Shown: positions 53,090-61,747 of the stretch, one piece after another
Layout: the number at the start of each line of letters is the position of its first letter
Numbering within the stretch: the first letter of the stretch is position 1
Assembly: GCA_000336895.1 (NCBI GenBank)
Contig: AOLX01000017.1
Span: 242,649-306,648, forward strand
Source: Haloarcula argentinensis DSM 12282
GTDB taxonomy: Archaea > Halobacteriota > Halobacteria > Halobacteriales > Haloarculaceae
Reading direction: 5' to 3'
Length of the DNA stretch: 64,000 bases
The notes under the pieces: model-generated
What the model saw: only the letters and a program-made list of their open reading frames with translations
What the model was told of the DNA's origin: nothing
The model's database searches: none
Made by a program: the position numbers and the translations under genes

Positions 53090-53240
53090 CCGCGCTCGAA
53101 CGCCGTGAGAGCGCGGCCTTTTTCGCCCACGTTTTTCGAGTCGAGCGGAACCTCCGGTTCCGCTGACCATGCGAACGGGCGCTTTGCGCCCGTGTGCAGA
53201 GAGCGGGTCGCGCGCTCAGCGCGACCCCGACGCTGAAAAA
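53090..53240. repeat. Four hairpins after the pan stop codon
   Basis: In the 304-bp gap between the propeller gene and pan are four inverted repeats: CCGCGCTC/GAGCGCGG (53090-53116), GCGGAACC-TCC-GGTTCCGC (53145-53163), ACGGGCGC-TTT-GCGCCCGT (53175-53193) and GGGTCGCGC-GCTCA-GCGCGACCC (53205-53227). A run of five A at 53236-53240 (T5 on the minus strand) lies just after the pan stop. A gene is unlikely here. The cluster resembles, in layout but not in sequence, the one next to the second cheF-like gene. Confidence 0.6.
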
Positions 53241-53245
53241 GGTGG

Positions 53246-54466
53246 TTAGGCGAACGCGACCGGAACGCTACTGGCGTCGTCGTCGGCCTCGATCTTCTCG
53301 AGGGCGTCGTGAAGGTCGGACTGCTGGACCGTCGTCCGGCCGTCGCGGATGGCGAACATCCCGGCTTCGGTCGCCAGCGAGGCCAGTTCCGCGCCGGAGA
53401 GGCCGTCAGTTTCAGTGGCAAACGCGCCCAGGTCCACGTCGTCGTCGAGGTTCATTTCCTGCGTGTGGATTTCGAGGATGCGCTCGCGGCCCTCGACATC
53501 GGGGTTCGGGACTTCGATGAGGCGGTCGAAACGGCCGGGGCGGAGAATGGCCCGGTCGAGCATGTCAAAGCGGTTCGTCGCGGCGATGATGCGGATTTCG
53601 CCGCGCTCGTCGAAGCCATCCATCTCCGAGAGCAGTTGCATCATCGTCCGCTGGACCTCGGCGTCGCCAGAGGTCTTCGACTCCGTCCGCTTGGCCGCGA
53701 TTGCATCGATCTCGTCGATGAAGATGATAGCCGGTTCGCGCTCGGCGGCAAGCTCGAACAGGTCACGGACCAGTCGCGCCCCCTCGCCGATGAACTTCCG
53801 GACCAGTTCGGAGCCGGCCATCTTGATGAACGTCGCGTCGGTCTCGTTGGCGACGGCCTTCGCCAGCATCGTCTTCCCAGTGCCGGGCGGGCCGTGCAGC
53901 AAGACGCCACTCGGTGGTTCGATACCGACCTCGCGGAACTGGTCGGCGTTGACCAGCGGCTCCTCGACGGCTTCCCGAACCTCGCGGATCTGTTCTTCGA
54001 GGCCGCCGATGTCCGAGTAGGAAACGTCCGGCGAGCCGTCGACCTGCATCGCCTGCGCGCGGGCGTCGGTCTCGGGGTCGAGGATCTGCTTGACGCCGAA
54101 GGAGTCGTTGATCGCGACGCGGTCGCCAGCCTCCAGCCCGTCGCGGATGGACGGCGAGACTTCCGTCAGCACTTCCTGATTGTTGCCGTGCTGTTTGACG
54201 ACGACGCCGTCGTCAGTCAGCTCCTCGGCCGTCGCGATGTACAGCGAGGAGGTCTTGAGTGTCTCGTTTTCCCGTTCGAGCTGGTCGACCTCGTCGGTAA
54301 GGTCGTGTTGCCGGTCACGGGCAGCGTCGAGCTGCTCAGTCAGCTGTTCGTTGACCTGTACTATCTCTTTGAAATGTTCCCGGAGTGCCTCCAGACGCTC
54401 GTCAGGCGTCATATCGGGATCAAGTTCCAACCGTGGTCGTTCCGGAAGCGAGGGACTGCGCGACAT
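53246..54466 (-). CDS. pan: Proteasome-activating nucleotidase
   Basis: A protein of 406 residues from the ATG at 54464-54466 (MSRSPSLPERPRLELDPDMT). PAN is the AAA+ ring that unfolds proteins and feeds them to the 20S proteasome. It has an N-terminal coiled coil (about 20-75), an OB domain, Walker A GVLLHGPPGTGKTMLAKAVA, Walker B AIIFIDEIDAIAAKRTESK, and ILRPGRFDRLIEVPNPD with the arginine fingers. The C-terminus ends PVAFA; the proteasome-docking tail normally reads hydrophobic-Tyr-X, so AFA has Phe in place of Tyr. Haloarchaea usually have two PANs; only one is in this window. Confidence 0.95.
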   Translation of the reverse strand: MSRSPSLPERPRLELDPDMTPDERLEALREHFKEIVQVNEQLTEQLDAARDRQHDLTDEVDQLERENETLKTSSLYIATAEELTDDGVVVKQHGNNQEVLTEVSPSIRDGLEAGDRVAINDSFGVKQILDPETDARAQAMQVDGSPDVSYSDIGGLEEQIREVREAVEEPLVNADQFREVGIEPPSGVLLHGPPGTGKTMLAKAVANETDATFIKMAGSELVRKFIGEGARLVRDLFELAAEREPAIIFIDEIDAIAAKRTESKTSGDAEVQRTMMQLLSEMDGFDERGEIRIIAATNRFDMLDRAILRPGRFDRLIEVPNPDVEGRERILEIHTQEMNLDDDVDLGAFATETDGLSGAELASLATEAGMFAIRDGRTTVQQSDLHDALEKIEADDDASSVPVAFA

Positions 54467-54614
54467 TTGGATGGTCGGTACTATACGGTTGAGACACAAA
54501 GTGCCTTCGGGTCACAAGGGGTGGAACAGTTATCCGTGTCGAGACGGGGCTATAGCGTTCGGTTAGGCCGGTGGCTCGAACAGCCGGCCAAACACCGAAT
54601 AGCTACTGGCCACC

Positions 54615-56405
54615 CTACAACAGCTCGGCAAACTCGTCGAGGTAGTCGCCGTACGTCGAGAGCGCGGACTCAACGGGGTCCGGACTGGCCATGTCGACGC
54701 CGGCGTCACGAAGCAGTTCCAGCGGGTACTGCCGCGACCCACTCCGGAGGAAGTCGATGTACCGCTGGGCGGCGGGCTCGCCTTCGTCGAGGATACCGTC
54801 GACGAGCGCGACGGCCGCCGAGATGCCGGTCGCGTACTGGTAGACGTAGAACGCACGGTAGAAGTGCGGGATACGCATCCACTCGCGGGCGATGCGGTCG
54901 TCGAGCACCGCCGGCTCGTAGTAGTCGCCTTTCAGCTCCCGGTAGAGGTCGTCCAGTCGGTCGGGAGTCAGCGGCTCGCCGGCCTCGGACATCTCGTGGG
55001 TGCGGTGCTCGAACTCGGCGAACATTGTCTGCCGATAGAGGGTGGAGCGGAACCGTTCGAGGTACTCGTTGAGGATATGCCGGCGCAGGCGCTCGTCCTC
55101 GACGGTGTCCAGCAGGTGGTGAGTCAACAACGTCTCGTTGACCGTGCTCGCAACCTCGGCGACGAAGATCTCGTAGCCGGAGTAGACGAAGGGCTGCTCC
55201 TCGCTGGTGTACTCCGAGTGCATCGAGTGGCCGAGTTCGTGGGCCAGCGTGTACATCGACTCCACGTCGTCCTGATAGTTCATCAGGATGAACGGCTGGG
55301 AGTCGTAGGTGCCGCCGGAGTACGCACCGGACTGCTTGTGCTCGGTCTCGTAGACGTCGACCCACCGTGAGTCCAGCCCCTCGGCGAGCCGGGACTGGTA
55401 GTCATCGCCCAGCGGCGCGACGGCCTCGGTGACGTACTCGCAGGCCTGTTCATACTCGATTTCGGGCGATTCCTCCTGCACGAGTGGGGTGTAAAGATCC
55501 CACATCCGAAGCTCGTCCGCACCGATTGACTGACGTTTGAGGTCGGCGTGGCGGTGGAGCGTATCGAGGTTGTCGTGGACGGTGTCGACCAGCGTGTCGT
55601 ACACCGCAACGGGGACGTTCGGGCCGTCCAGCGCGGCTTCGCGGGCGGTGTCGTAGTTGCGGGCGTTAGCCATCTTCACGTCCATCTTGACGGCGTTCTT
55701 GTAGGCCGTCCCGACAGCGTTGCGGACGGTCTCCCACTCGTCGTAGAACGCCTCGTAGACGCGCTGGCGGAAGTCGCGGTCGGGGTGTTTCTGGAGCGTC
55801 GTGAAGTTGTTGAGCGTGATCGGCTGCTGGTCGCCGTCGGGGTCCTCGACGGTCGGGAACGTCATGTCGGCATTGGCCAGCATGTTGTACACCTCGCCGG
55901 GCGCGCCGGTGACCTCGCCGAGTTCGGCGAGCAGGTTCTCGACCTCGGCCGAGCGGGTGTGGTCTTTCATCCGGAGCACGTCGTCGAAGTAGTGCTCGTA
56001 CGGTTCCAGCGCCGGTTCCTCGTCAATCATCGCCCCGATGTCGTCGTAGTCCAGGTCTTGGAGTTCCGGGTCGAGGAACGAGGCCGCCGAACTGGCCTCC
56101 GACGAAAGCGACTGCGAGCGGGCGGTCAGTGCCTGATAGGTGTCGTCTGTCGTGTCCTCGTCCCGGCGCATCCGGGCGTAGGCGGCGACGTTCGACACCG
56201 TCCGCATCAGTTCCTCGTACGTCTCTAGCGTCGCAAGCAGGGTGGCGGCGTCCTCTGTGGCCCGTCCCTCGTAGGCGGACAGGTCCTCGATTAGCGCCTC
56301 CGCCTCCTCGTAGGCGGCTTCCCAGTCCTCGTCGCTGGCGTAGAGGGAATCGAGGTCCCACTTGTACGCCTCGTCGATGTCGCTCCGTGCGGGTACCGAA
56401 CTCAT
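54615..56405 (-). CDS. pepF: Oligoendopeptidase F (M3B family)
   Basis: A protein of 596 residues. It is a cytosolic zinc peptidase that trims short peptides, possibly those released by the proteasome whose activator lies next to it. The zinc motif HELGHSMHSEYTSEE is near residue 388, with the third ligand in the following helix (EIFVAEVASTVNETLLTHHL). The fold is almost all helical. Other typical blocks are the N-terminal YKWDLDSLYASDEDWEAAY and DLYTPLVQEESPEIEYEQAC. The C-terminal IPHFYRAFYVYQYATGISAA block matches bacterial PepF. Length is standard. Confidence 0.95.
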   Translation of the reverse strand: MSSVPARSDIDEAYKWDLDSLYASDEDWEAAYEEAEALIEDLSAYEGRATEDAATLLATLETYEELMRTVSNVAAYARMRRDEDTTDDTYQALTARSQSLSSEASSAASFLDPELQDLDYDDIGAMIDEEPALEPYEHYFDDVLRMKDHTRSAEVENLLAELGEVTGAPGEVYNMLANADMTFPTVEDPDGDQQPITLNNFTTLQKHPDRDFRQRVYEAFYDEWETVRNAVGTAYKNAVKMDVKMANARNYDTAREAALDGPNVPVAVYDTLVDTVHDNLDTLHRHADLKRQSIGADELRMWDLYTPLVQEESPEIEYEQACEYVTEAVAPLGDDYQSRLAEGLDSRWVDVYETEHKQSGAYSGGTYDSQPFILMNYQDDVESMYTLAHELGHSMHSEYTSEEQPFVYSGYEIFVAEVASTVNETLLTHHLLDTVEDERLRRHILNEYLERFRSTLYRQTMFAEFEHRTHEMSEAGEPLTPDRLDDLYRELKGDYYEPAVLDDRIAREWMRIPHFYRAFYVYQYATGISAAVALVDGILDEGEPAAQRYIDFLRSGSRQYPLELLRDAGVDMASPDPVESALSTYGDYLDEFAELL

Positions 56406-56450
56406 AGCCCGCTCTTGGGACGGGGCCGAAGTAAGCCTTCGTTTCGGGAA

Positions 56451-57278
56451 CTACAGCCCGTCGGTGATGTTGCCGGCAACCCGTGCAGTCGCGCAGGCGT
56501 TCGCACGCCGGTGTGCAAAGACCGTTCGGGCGTCAGCCACGGCGTCCTCGTCGCGGATGAAGTGCACGTTCGGATAGCGAACGTCGGTCAGCACCAGCGG
56601 TTCGGGCGCGGCCGGCGGAACCCCGTCAGGGCCGCTAACAGGCTCGGGCGAGAGGATGCGGTCTACCTTCGACAGCGGTGCCGAGCCGTCCGCGACAGCC
56701 GCCGCGAGTGAGACGAGTCGACGGACCAACTGACGGCAGAATCCACCAGCCGTGAACTGGACGACGAGGAACTGGCCGTCCCGTGCCCAGTCGATGTCGA
56801 CGGTTCGATGAGTGCCGGTGTCGTCGGACGTGAGGTTGTGGAAGTCGTGTGTCCCAGTGAGCGCATCGACAGCGTCGGCCCACTGCCCGTCATCGACCGG
56901 TTCGTGTCCAGGTCGGTCGGTGTCCGTCGGCGCGTACAGGTAGTAGGTGTAGGTGCGCTCGGCGGCGTCGTGGGTCGCGTGGAAGTTCTCGGGGACATCA
57001 GCGCTTGCCCACACCCGAATGTCGTCCGGGAGTTCGCCGTTGAACGCCGCCGGTGAGAGCCACGCGGGCGCGTCGAAGGCAATTGTCTGTGCCCGCGCGG
57101 AGACGCCAGCGTCAGTCCGGCCTGCAGCCGCGTACCGTCCGGGCAGCCCCTCACCGCGCTCACAGACACTGAGGCGAACGAGCGCCGAGCGCAGTCGCCC
57201 CTCGACGGTGTCGACGTCGGGCTGGCGCTGGAACCCGTGATACGGTCGACCGTCGTAGGCCACGCGATAGGCGCGCAT
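56451..57278 (-). CDS. truA: tRNA pseudouridine(38-40) synthase
   Basis: A protein of 275 residues from the ATG at 57276-57278. The enzyme makes pseudouridine in the anticodon stem. The catalytic aspartate is D56 in YAAAGRTDAGVSARAQT. MRAYRVAYDGRPYHGFQRQP is the N-terminal hallmark, and FTAGGFCRQLVRRLVSLAAA lies in the second half. An upstream extension of 11 codons is possible but lacks conservation. It is divergent from the GNAT gene at 57374. Confidence 0.94.
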   Translation of the reverse strand: MRAYRVAYDGRPYHGFQRQPDVDTVEGRLRSALVRLSVCERGEGLPGRYAAAGRTDAGVSARAQTIAFDAPAWLSPAAFNGELPDDIRVWASADVPENFHATHDAAERTYTYYLYAPTDTDRPGHEPVDDGQWADAVDALTGTHDFHNLTSDDTGTHRTVDIDWARDGQFLVVQFTAGGFCRQLVRRLVSLAAAVADGSAPLSKVDRILSPEPVSGPDGVPPAAPEPLVLTDVRYPNVHFIRDEDAVADARTVFAHRRANACATARVAGNITDGL

Positions 57279-57373
57279 ACAGATTTGTCGGCTGCGAGCC
57301 ACTTGTCTCACCCGAATCTCAGTCGCTGGGAAGGATAGACGAACTTAGGCGTCCTGAGGACAAAGACAGGAGC

Positions 57374-57880
57374 ATGTCCAACGCCGCCGCGGCGGATCAC
57401 GACTTCCCTCGCCCGCCCGAAACGTTCACCGACCACGACGGGCGGACGGTGACAATCGAGGCCTATGAGGGCGACATCGACCCACTGGTGGAGATGTATG
57501 CTGATTTCGGGACTGAGTCCCGGTCACAGGGCGTCCCACCCCGGACTGAAGCGGACATCCGCAACTGGCTGCCGAACCTTGTCGAAGACGGCCTGAACGT
57601 CGTTGTCTGGCACGAGGATCGGGCCGTCGGCCACGCCGTCCTCGTCCCGTACCAGGACACCTCGGAACTGGCAATTTTTGTCCATCCGGAGTATCAGCAC
57701 GCCGGTATCGGCTCACAGCTCATCCGCGTGCTCCTCGGATACGGGCAGGAAAACGGGCTCGACCGCGTCTGGCTCTCCGTCTCGAACACGAACCACGTCG
57801 CCCGAGCGCTGTACGAGTCGGTCGGCTTCGAGACGATCGCCAAAGAGCGCGTGGAGATGGAGATGGAACGGACGCTCTGA
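57374..57880 (+). CDS. GNAT family N-acetyltransferase
   Basis: A protein of 168 residues. The acetyl-CoA-binding motif A is IFVHPEYQHAGIGSQLIRVL, matching R/Q-x-x-G-x-G/A, followed by NGLDRVWLSVSNTNHVARAL and YESVGFETIAKERVEME, the usual end of the GNAT fold. The N-terminus carries a leader (VTIEAYEGDIDPLVEMYADF) common in protein or small-molecule acetyltransferases. A homologue in other haloarchaea is present in many copies, so substrate cannot be named. It may be a target-specific protein acetylase (for example Acs, encoded at 28-30 kb) but nothing in the sequence shows that. Confidence 0.88.
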   Translation: MSNAAAADHDFPRPPETFTDHDGRTVTIEAYEGDIDPLVEMYADFGTESRSQGVPPRTEADIRNWLPNLVEDGLNVVVWHEDRAVGHAVLVPYQDTSELAIFVHPEYQHAGIGSQLIRVLLGYGQENGLDRVWLSVSNTNHVARALYESVGFETIAKERVEMEMERTL

Positions 57881-57948
57881 CCGGACTGTCTCCCGAACGG
57901 CCTCAGGCAGGGATCGTGGTCACACGAAAGTAGTGGCCGGACTCCGTC

Positions 57949-58380
57949 TCATTCGGTTTCGAGACTGACTTCTCTGTTGGTTTCACGGACCTCGTTTTCA
58001 GTTCCGCTGTTCGCCGAGAGTGATTCGGTTTCCAGCAATCGGTCCAGTCGCCGCTCGAACTCGCTGTCAGTTAATTCACCGCGGGCGTACCGCTCCCGGA
58101 GCTGGTCGACCGGGTCTACCGTTGATTCCGAAGCCGTGGCCATGTCAGCTTCGTCCGAATCCGGCTCGGCCGCCGGCGATTCGATCATCGGGAGTTTCGA
58201 TCCCAGAAGCGCGACAAGCGGGGCCAGGATGAACCAGCCGAGGATGATAAATATCGGAGCAAGCACGTTTCCGAGGCCAGCCGCACCTGCGAGCATGGCA
58301 AAGCCCATCGACAGTATCGCGATGGTTGCGACGAGCTTCCACCTCGGGAGGGCAATGGAGGGGAGCGTCATGTCGTCCAC
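57949..58380 (-). CDS. Membrane protein with SHOCT domain
   Basis: A protein of 143 residues. Two membrane helices (about 13-35 and 40-60), then an acidic linker, then a C-terminal SHOCT motif DPVDQLRERYARGELTDSEF followed by ERRLDRLLETES. SHOCT is a short domain of about 30 residues often at the end of small membrane proteins; it may mediate oligomers. Starting at the second ATG (58371) is possible. No further role can be read. Confidence 0.82.
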   Translation of the reverse strand: MDDMTLPSIALPRWKLVATIAILSMGFAMLAGAAGLGNVLAPIFIILGWFILAPLVALLGSKLPMIESPAAEPDSDEADMATASESTVDPVDQLRERYARGELTDSEFERRLDRLLETESLSANSGTENEVRETNREVSLETE

Positions 58381-58432
58381 TCAACACGCCGGTCGCAAAA
58401 ACTTACTGTCACAATCCGACCGCTAGGTCGCG

Positions 58433-59740
58433 CTACTCCGCGAAGTCTTCGAATGTCGGCCGGTCGTGGTCGCCGGGGAACTCGGAGATCGGGACGCTGA
58501 TCTGCTCGCCGTCGTCCATCTCCTTGAGCGTTACCTCGTCGTTTTCGAGATCCTGCTCGCCAACGATGACGACCGTTTCGGCGTTGATACCGTCAGCGTA
58601 GCCCATCTGCGCGCCGAAGGACCGGTCGGCAACGTCGCTCTCGACGACGTGACCCCGCTCGCGCAGGTCACGGGCGATGCGGGCCGCGGTCGGGCGCGTG
58701 TCGCCGACCTGCAGGACGTAGTAGTCCGTCGACAGCTCCTCGGCGGGCCAGACGCCGGCGCGCTGGCAGAGCAACTGAAGCGTGGCGTGGCCGGGCGCGA
58801 ACCCGACGGCCGGCGTCGGCTGGCCGCCGAAGCCTTCGATGAGGTCGTCGTAGCGACCGCCGCCGAACACCGAGCGTGACACCTCGCCCGTCGAGTCGAA
58901 GCACTCGAAGACGACGCCGGTGTAGTAGTCCAGCCCACGCGCGGTCGTTAGCGAGACAGTGAGGTGTTCGCGGACGCCGAAGTCCTCGGCCGCATCGAGC
59001 ACTGCCTGCAGGTTATCGGTTGCCGCGCGGACGTCTTCGGAGCCGGTGAGGTCCGCGAGCGTTTCGATTTCCGCGGCGTCGATCTGCAGCATCTCGTCGA
59101 ACTTGTCGGCCTGCCCGTAGTTGAGCCCCGCCTCGACAAGCGCGTCGAGGTAGTCGTCGTGGTCGACCTTCGCCCGCTTGTCAACCGCGCGAATCGCTTC
59201 GGGCACGTCCACGTCGGCCCCGAAGGACTCCAGCACGCCCGCGAGGATGTCTCGGTGGGAGACACGGATCTCGAAGTCCTCGGCGGTGAGCCCGAGGTCG
59301 GTGAGCATGTCCACGGCGACGGCCAGAACCTCGGCGTCAGCCGCCGGCTCCGCCGACCCGAATATGTCGACGTTGGTCTGGTAGAACTCGCGGAACCGCC
59401 CCTGCTGGGGCTCCTCGTAGCGCCAGAACGGTCGCGTCGACACCCACTTGATCGGCTTCGAGAGTTCCTGCTGCTTGGCGACGAACATCCGCGCGACGGT
59501 CGGCGTCAGCTCCGGCGTGAGCGCGACCTCGCGTCCGCCCTTGTCCTCGAAGCTGTACAGTTCCTCGACGATCTCCTCGCCGCTCTTGTCGACGTACATC
59601 TCGGTCGGTTCCAGCGCCGGCGTGCCGATCTCCCGGAAGCCGTAGCGCTGTGCGACGTCTTCCAGCGTGTCCATGGCCCACCGCCGAGCCTGCATCTCCT
59701 CGGGATAGAAATCGCGAAAGCCCTTGACGGAGTCGTACAT
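58433..59740 (-). CDS. hisS: Histidyl-tRNA synthetase
   Basis: A protein of 435 residues, a class II aminoacyl-tRNA synthetase. Motif 1 lies around MDTLEDVAQRYGFREIGTPA. Motif 2 is RPFWRYEEPQQGRFREFYQT. The histidine-A loop is LTTARGLDYYTGVVFECFD, and motif 3 is GGQPTPAVGFAPGHATLQLL. A C-terminal anticodon-binding domain follows (DYYVLQVGDTRPTAARIARD, TVVIVGEQDLENDEVTLKEM). The length is standard. It is divergent from the RecA-fold gene across a 256-bp space with direct repeats. Confidence 0.96.
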   Translation of the reverse strand: MYDSVKGFRDFYPEEMQARRWAMDTLEDVAQRYGFREIGTPALEPTEMYVDKSGEEIVEELYSFEDKGGREVALTPELTPTVARMFVAKQQELSKPIKWVSTRPFWRYEEPQQGRFREFYQTNVDIFGSAEPAADAEVLAVAVDMLTDLGLTAEDFEIRVSHRDILAGVLESFGADVDVPEAIRAVDKRAKVDHDDYLDALVEAGLNYGQADKFDEMLQIDAAEIETLADLTGSEDVRAATDNLQAVLDAAEDFGVREHLTVSLTTARGLDYYTGVVFECFDSTGEVSRSVFGGGRYDDLIEGFGGQPTPAVGFAPGHATLQLLCQRAGVWPAEELSTDYYVLQVGDTRPTAARIARDLRERGHVVESDVADRSFGAQMGYADGINAETVVIVGEQDLENDEVTLKEMDDGEQISVPISEFPGDHDRPTFEDFAE

Positions 59741-59812
59741 ACCCGCGTCTACAGCGAGCGCTCGCTTGAACCTGTTTGTTCACGCTGGCTACGACCAACA
59801 GACCGACGGCTG

Positions 59813-59911
59813 ACACCTACCGGTAGAGAGTCGCTAAGAGGGGGCGACCGCTGCTCTTGCCAGCGGTCTACCCATAACTGTCGGGCGTGACTAACACCTG
59901 CCGGTAGGGAG
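59813..59911. repeat. Two 18-bp direct repeats between hisS and the RecA-fold gene
   Basis: ACACCTACCGGTAGAGAG (59813-59830) and ACACCTGCCGGTAGGGAG (59894-59911) differ at two bases and are 81 bp apart. The first contains the palindrome CTACCGGTAG (59817-59826). They sit in the divergent intergenic space of 256 bp, which otherwise holds no gene. Candidate binding sites for a regulator of one or both flanking genes. Confidence 0.5.
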
Positions 59912-59996
59912 CGGGCTAGAGGCCCACTGTGTAGAAGACGATCCGTGGTAGACGGTGGACAACAAAGCCACGCGGTACTGAGTCCCGTTGTATGGG

Positions 59997-60662
59997 ATGG
60001 GCAGTGAACCGGTGGACGCCACGCGGGGTGAGACAGTGACGCAACGATTCGAGACGGGAGTTCGGGCGCTGGACCGGAAGCTCGATGGCGGCATTCCAGC
60101 TGGCAGCCTCGTCACATTGCTCGCTGAGCCGTCGAGCCAGGCAGAGCTGTTTCTCTCCGAGTTCGTCGCCCGGCAGGAGACGGTGTATCTCTCCGGCGAA
60201 CAGGCACCCACGACGGTCACGTCGGCGCTACGGTCACAGCAAAGAGCCTACGACGATCTCACAGTCAGCCAACTGGACCGGGAGGCCCCGGTCAGTGATG
60301 CGCTTACTCATGTCGAGGGGCTGACGGAGCAGTCGCTCCTCGTCGTCGACCCGGTCGAGCCGCTTGAGCGCGCCGACACAGGGGAGTTTCGTGCCTTCCT
60401 CGAAGCGCTGCAGGCTAGACTCACACAGACCGACAGCGTTGCGGTCCTGTACGCGCTCAAACACAGCGCCACGCCGTCACAGCGCCACCGGACAGAGTAC
60501 ACAAGCGACGTCGTACTCGACCTCGAAACGAAGCGAAACGACGACGCTATCGAAAACAGGCTCTTCGTCCCGAAGTTCCGCGGGGGCCGCGCGCTTACCG
60601 AACCGATATGCCTCGACCTCACCGACCGCATCAGGGTGGACACCACGCGAGATATCGCCTGA
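59997..60662 (+). CDS. RecA/KaiC-fold ATPase-like protein, degenerate P-loop
   Basis: A protein of 221 residues from the ATG at 59997. The layout is that of RadA/KaiC-type proteins (RFETGVRALDRKLDGGIPAG, then SLVTLLAEPSSQAELF, and QTDSVAVLYALKH as the Walker-B-side strand). The Walker A position reads LLAEPSSQAEL, without GK[ST], so nucleotide binding as in RecA is doubtful. The later LTEQSLLVVDPVEPLERA would be a Walker B-like strand. From memory such proteins are common in haloarchaea (DUF7504-type). Two direct repeats lie just upstream. Confidence 0.72.
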   Translation: MGSEPVDATRGETVTQRFETGVRALDRKLDGGIPAGSLVTLLAEPSSQAELFLSEFVARQETVYLSGEQAPTTVTSALRSQQRAYDDLTVSQLDREAPVSDALTHVEGLTEQSLLVVDPVEPLERADTGEFRAFLEALQARLTQTDSVAVLYALKHSATPSQRHRTEYTSDVVLDLETKRNDDAIENRLFVPKFRGGRALTEPICLDLTDRIRVDTTRDIA

Positions 60663-60697
60663 GATGGCGAGCTACGTAGAGTAGACACCCGACACGG

Positions 60698-61315
60698 CTA
60701 CCGCAGGCCCTGCACACGAGATTGCGTGTGCTCGGGGAAGATATCGGCTACAGCACCCTCACCATAGCGCTCCCGCAAGAGCGTGCGGAGTTCGACTTCG
60801 TAGTCGGCCTTCGGAATCTCGGCGCTGGGGCCGCTCTCGACGACGAGTTTGTCGGCGGCCATCGCGTCGATAGCGCCGCGGCCGATGCCCGCAAGCGGCG
60901 CGAGGTAGTCCACGTCGAAACGGTCCTCGATGCTCTGGGCGAACGGGCGGTCCACCGTCGGCACCCGGTCGTCGCGGCGGGTGCCGTCAGCCACGGCATC
61001 GACTGTGTCGATACCATCAGCATCGGCGACCCAGTCACCACGGGCAACGGTTTCGACGGCGTGTTCGTGGATCTGCTGGATGCCGTTGCGCGGGTAGCCG
61101 TCGTCGTACATCTGCTCGACGGCGTCGTGGGCCACGTCCGGGTCCAACTCGACCGTCGCGTGGTCGAAGCCGACGGCCGTTGCGCTCTCCTGTGCAGGGT
61201 CGGTGTCACAGACGCCGAAAGAGCCGCTGACGAGCGTCACGTCGTAAAAGGGGCCAAGCAAAAGCGCCGCCAGCGTCGAGTCCTTTCCGCCGCTGTACAA
61301 CAGAGCACAGCGCAT
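60698..61315 (-). CDS. PP-loop (N-type ATP pyrophosphatase) superfamily protein
   Basis: A protein of 205 residues. The PP-loop SGGKDSTLAALLLGPFYD (from residue 8) is intact, so it should adenylate a substrate. It has the short size of archaeal members related to alpha-hydrolases such as diphthamide-ammonia ligase and tRNA-sulfurtransferase. GYPRNGIQQIHEHAVETVAR and PLAGIGRGAIDAMAADKLVV are other blocks. The substrate is not known. It follows directly on the PDCD5-like gene with no gap and probably shares the ribosomal S19e transcript. Confidence 0.8.
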   Translation of the reverse strand: MRCALLYSGGKDSTLAALLLGPFYDVTLVSGSFGVCDTDPAQESATAVGFDHATVELDPDVAHDAVEQMYDDGYPRNGIQQIHEHAVETVARGDWVADADGIDTVDAVADGTRRDDRVPTVDRPFAQSIEDRFDVDYLAPLAGIGRGAIDAMAADKLVVESGPSAEIPKADYEVELRTLLRERYGEGAVADIFPEHTQSRVQGLR

Positions 61316-61660
61316 CTACCGGCGCTTGATATCGAAGCTCTTGGAGTCGGGCGTCAGCTCCGAGAGGAGTTCTTTCATCTGGTCCTCGTCGATCTGGCCC
61401 TGCACGCGGCCGCTACGGGCCAGCGCAACGACCTGCTGTTCGACCTGTTCGCCGACCTGCGGTTTCGACATCTTGACCGTGTTGAGCCGCTTGCGCGCGC
61501 CGTCAGTAAGGTTCTGTTTGAGGACGGCCTGTTTCTGGGCTTCAGCCTGCTGTTGCGCGGCCTCTTGGCCCTCGCCCTCACCGCCCTGCTGTTCCTTGAG
61601 CTGCTCCATCTTCTTTTTTCGGAGCTCGTCGAGTTCTTCCTCGCTGGGGTCGCCACTCAT
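61316..61660 (-). CDS. PDCD5-related DNA-binding protein
   Basis: A protein of 114 residues. PDCD5/TFAR19 homologues in archaea are small helical DNA-binding proteins. The start [20 protein letters not shown], a Gln/Glu/Gly-rich linker, then [40 protein letters not shown] and [20 protein letters not shown] match the family along its full length. The order S19e, PDCD5-like is conserved in many archaea. The gene follows S19e by 87 bp and ends where the PP-loop gene starts. Confidence 0.9.
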   Translation of the reverse strand: MSGDPSEEELDELRKKKMEQLKEQQGGEGEGQEAAQQQAEAQKQAVLKQNLTDGARKRLNTVKMSKPQVGEQVEQQVVALARSGRVQGQIDEDQMKELLSELTPDSKSFDIKRR

Positions 61661-61747
61661 AGTTGTATAGAGATACTGGAGTCGGTCGGAAAACGATTTC
61701 GGAGCAGGAGCTACGGGGCGAGTGAAAAACAGCGAAAAAGGCGTCAG

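Noticed and set aside
53309..55072. Open frame of 587 codons on the plus strand opposite pan and pepF
   Set aside because: It spans two real minus-strand genes and the space between them, ending in an Arg-rich run. This is typical of high-GC antisense frames.
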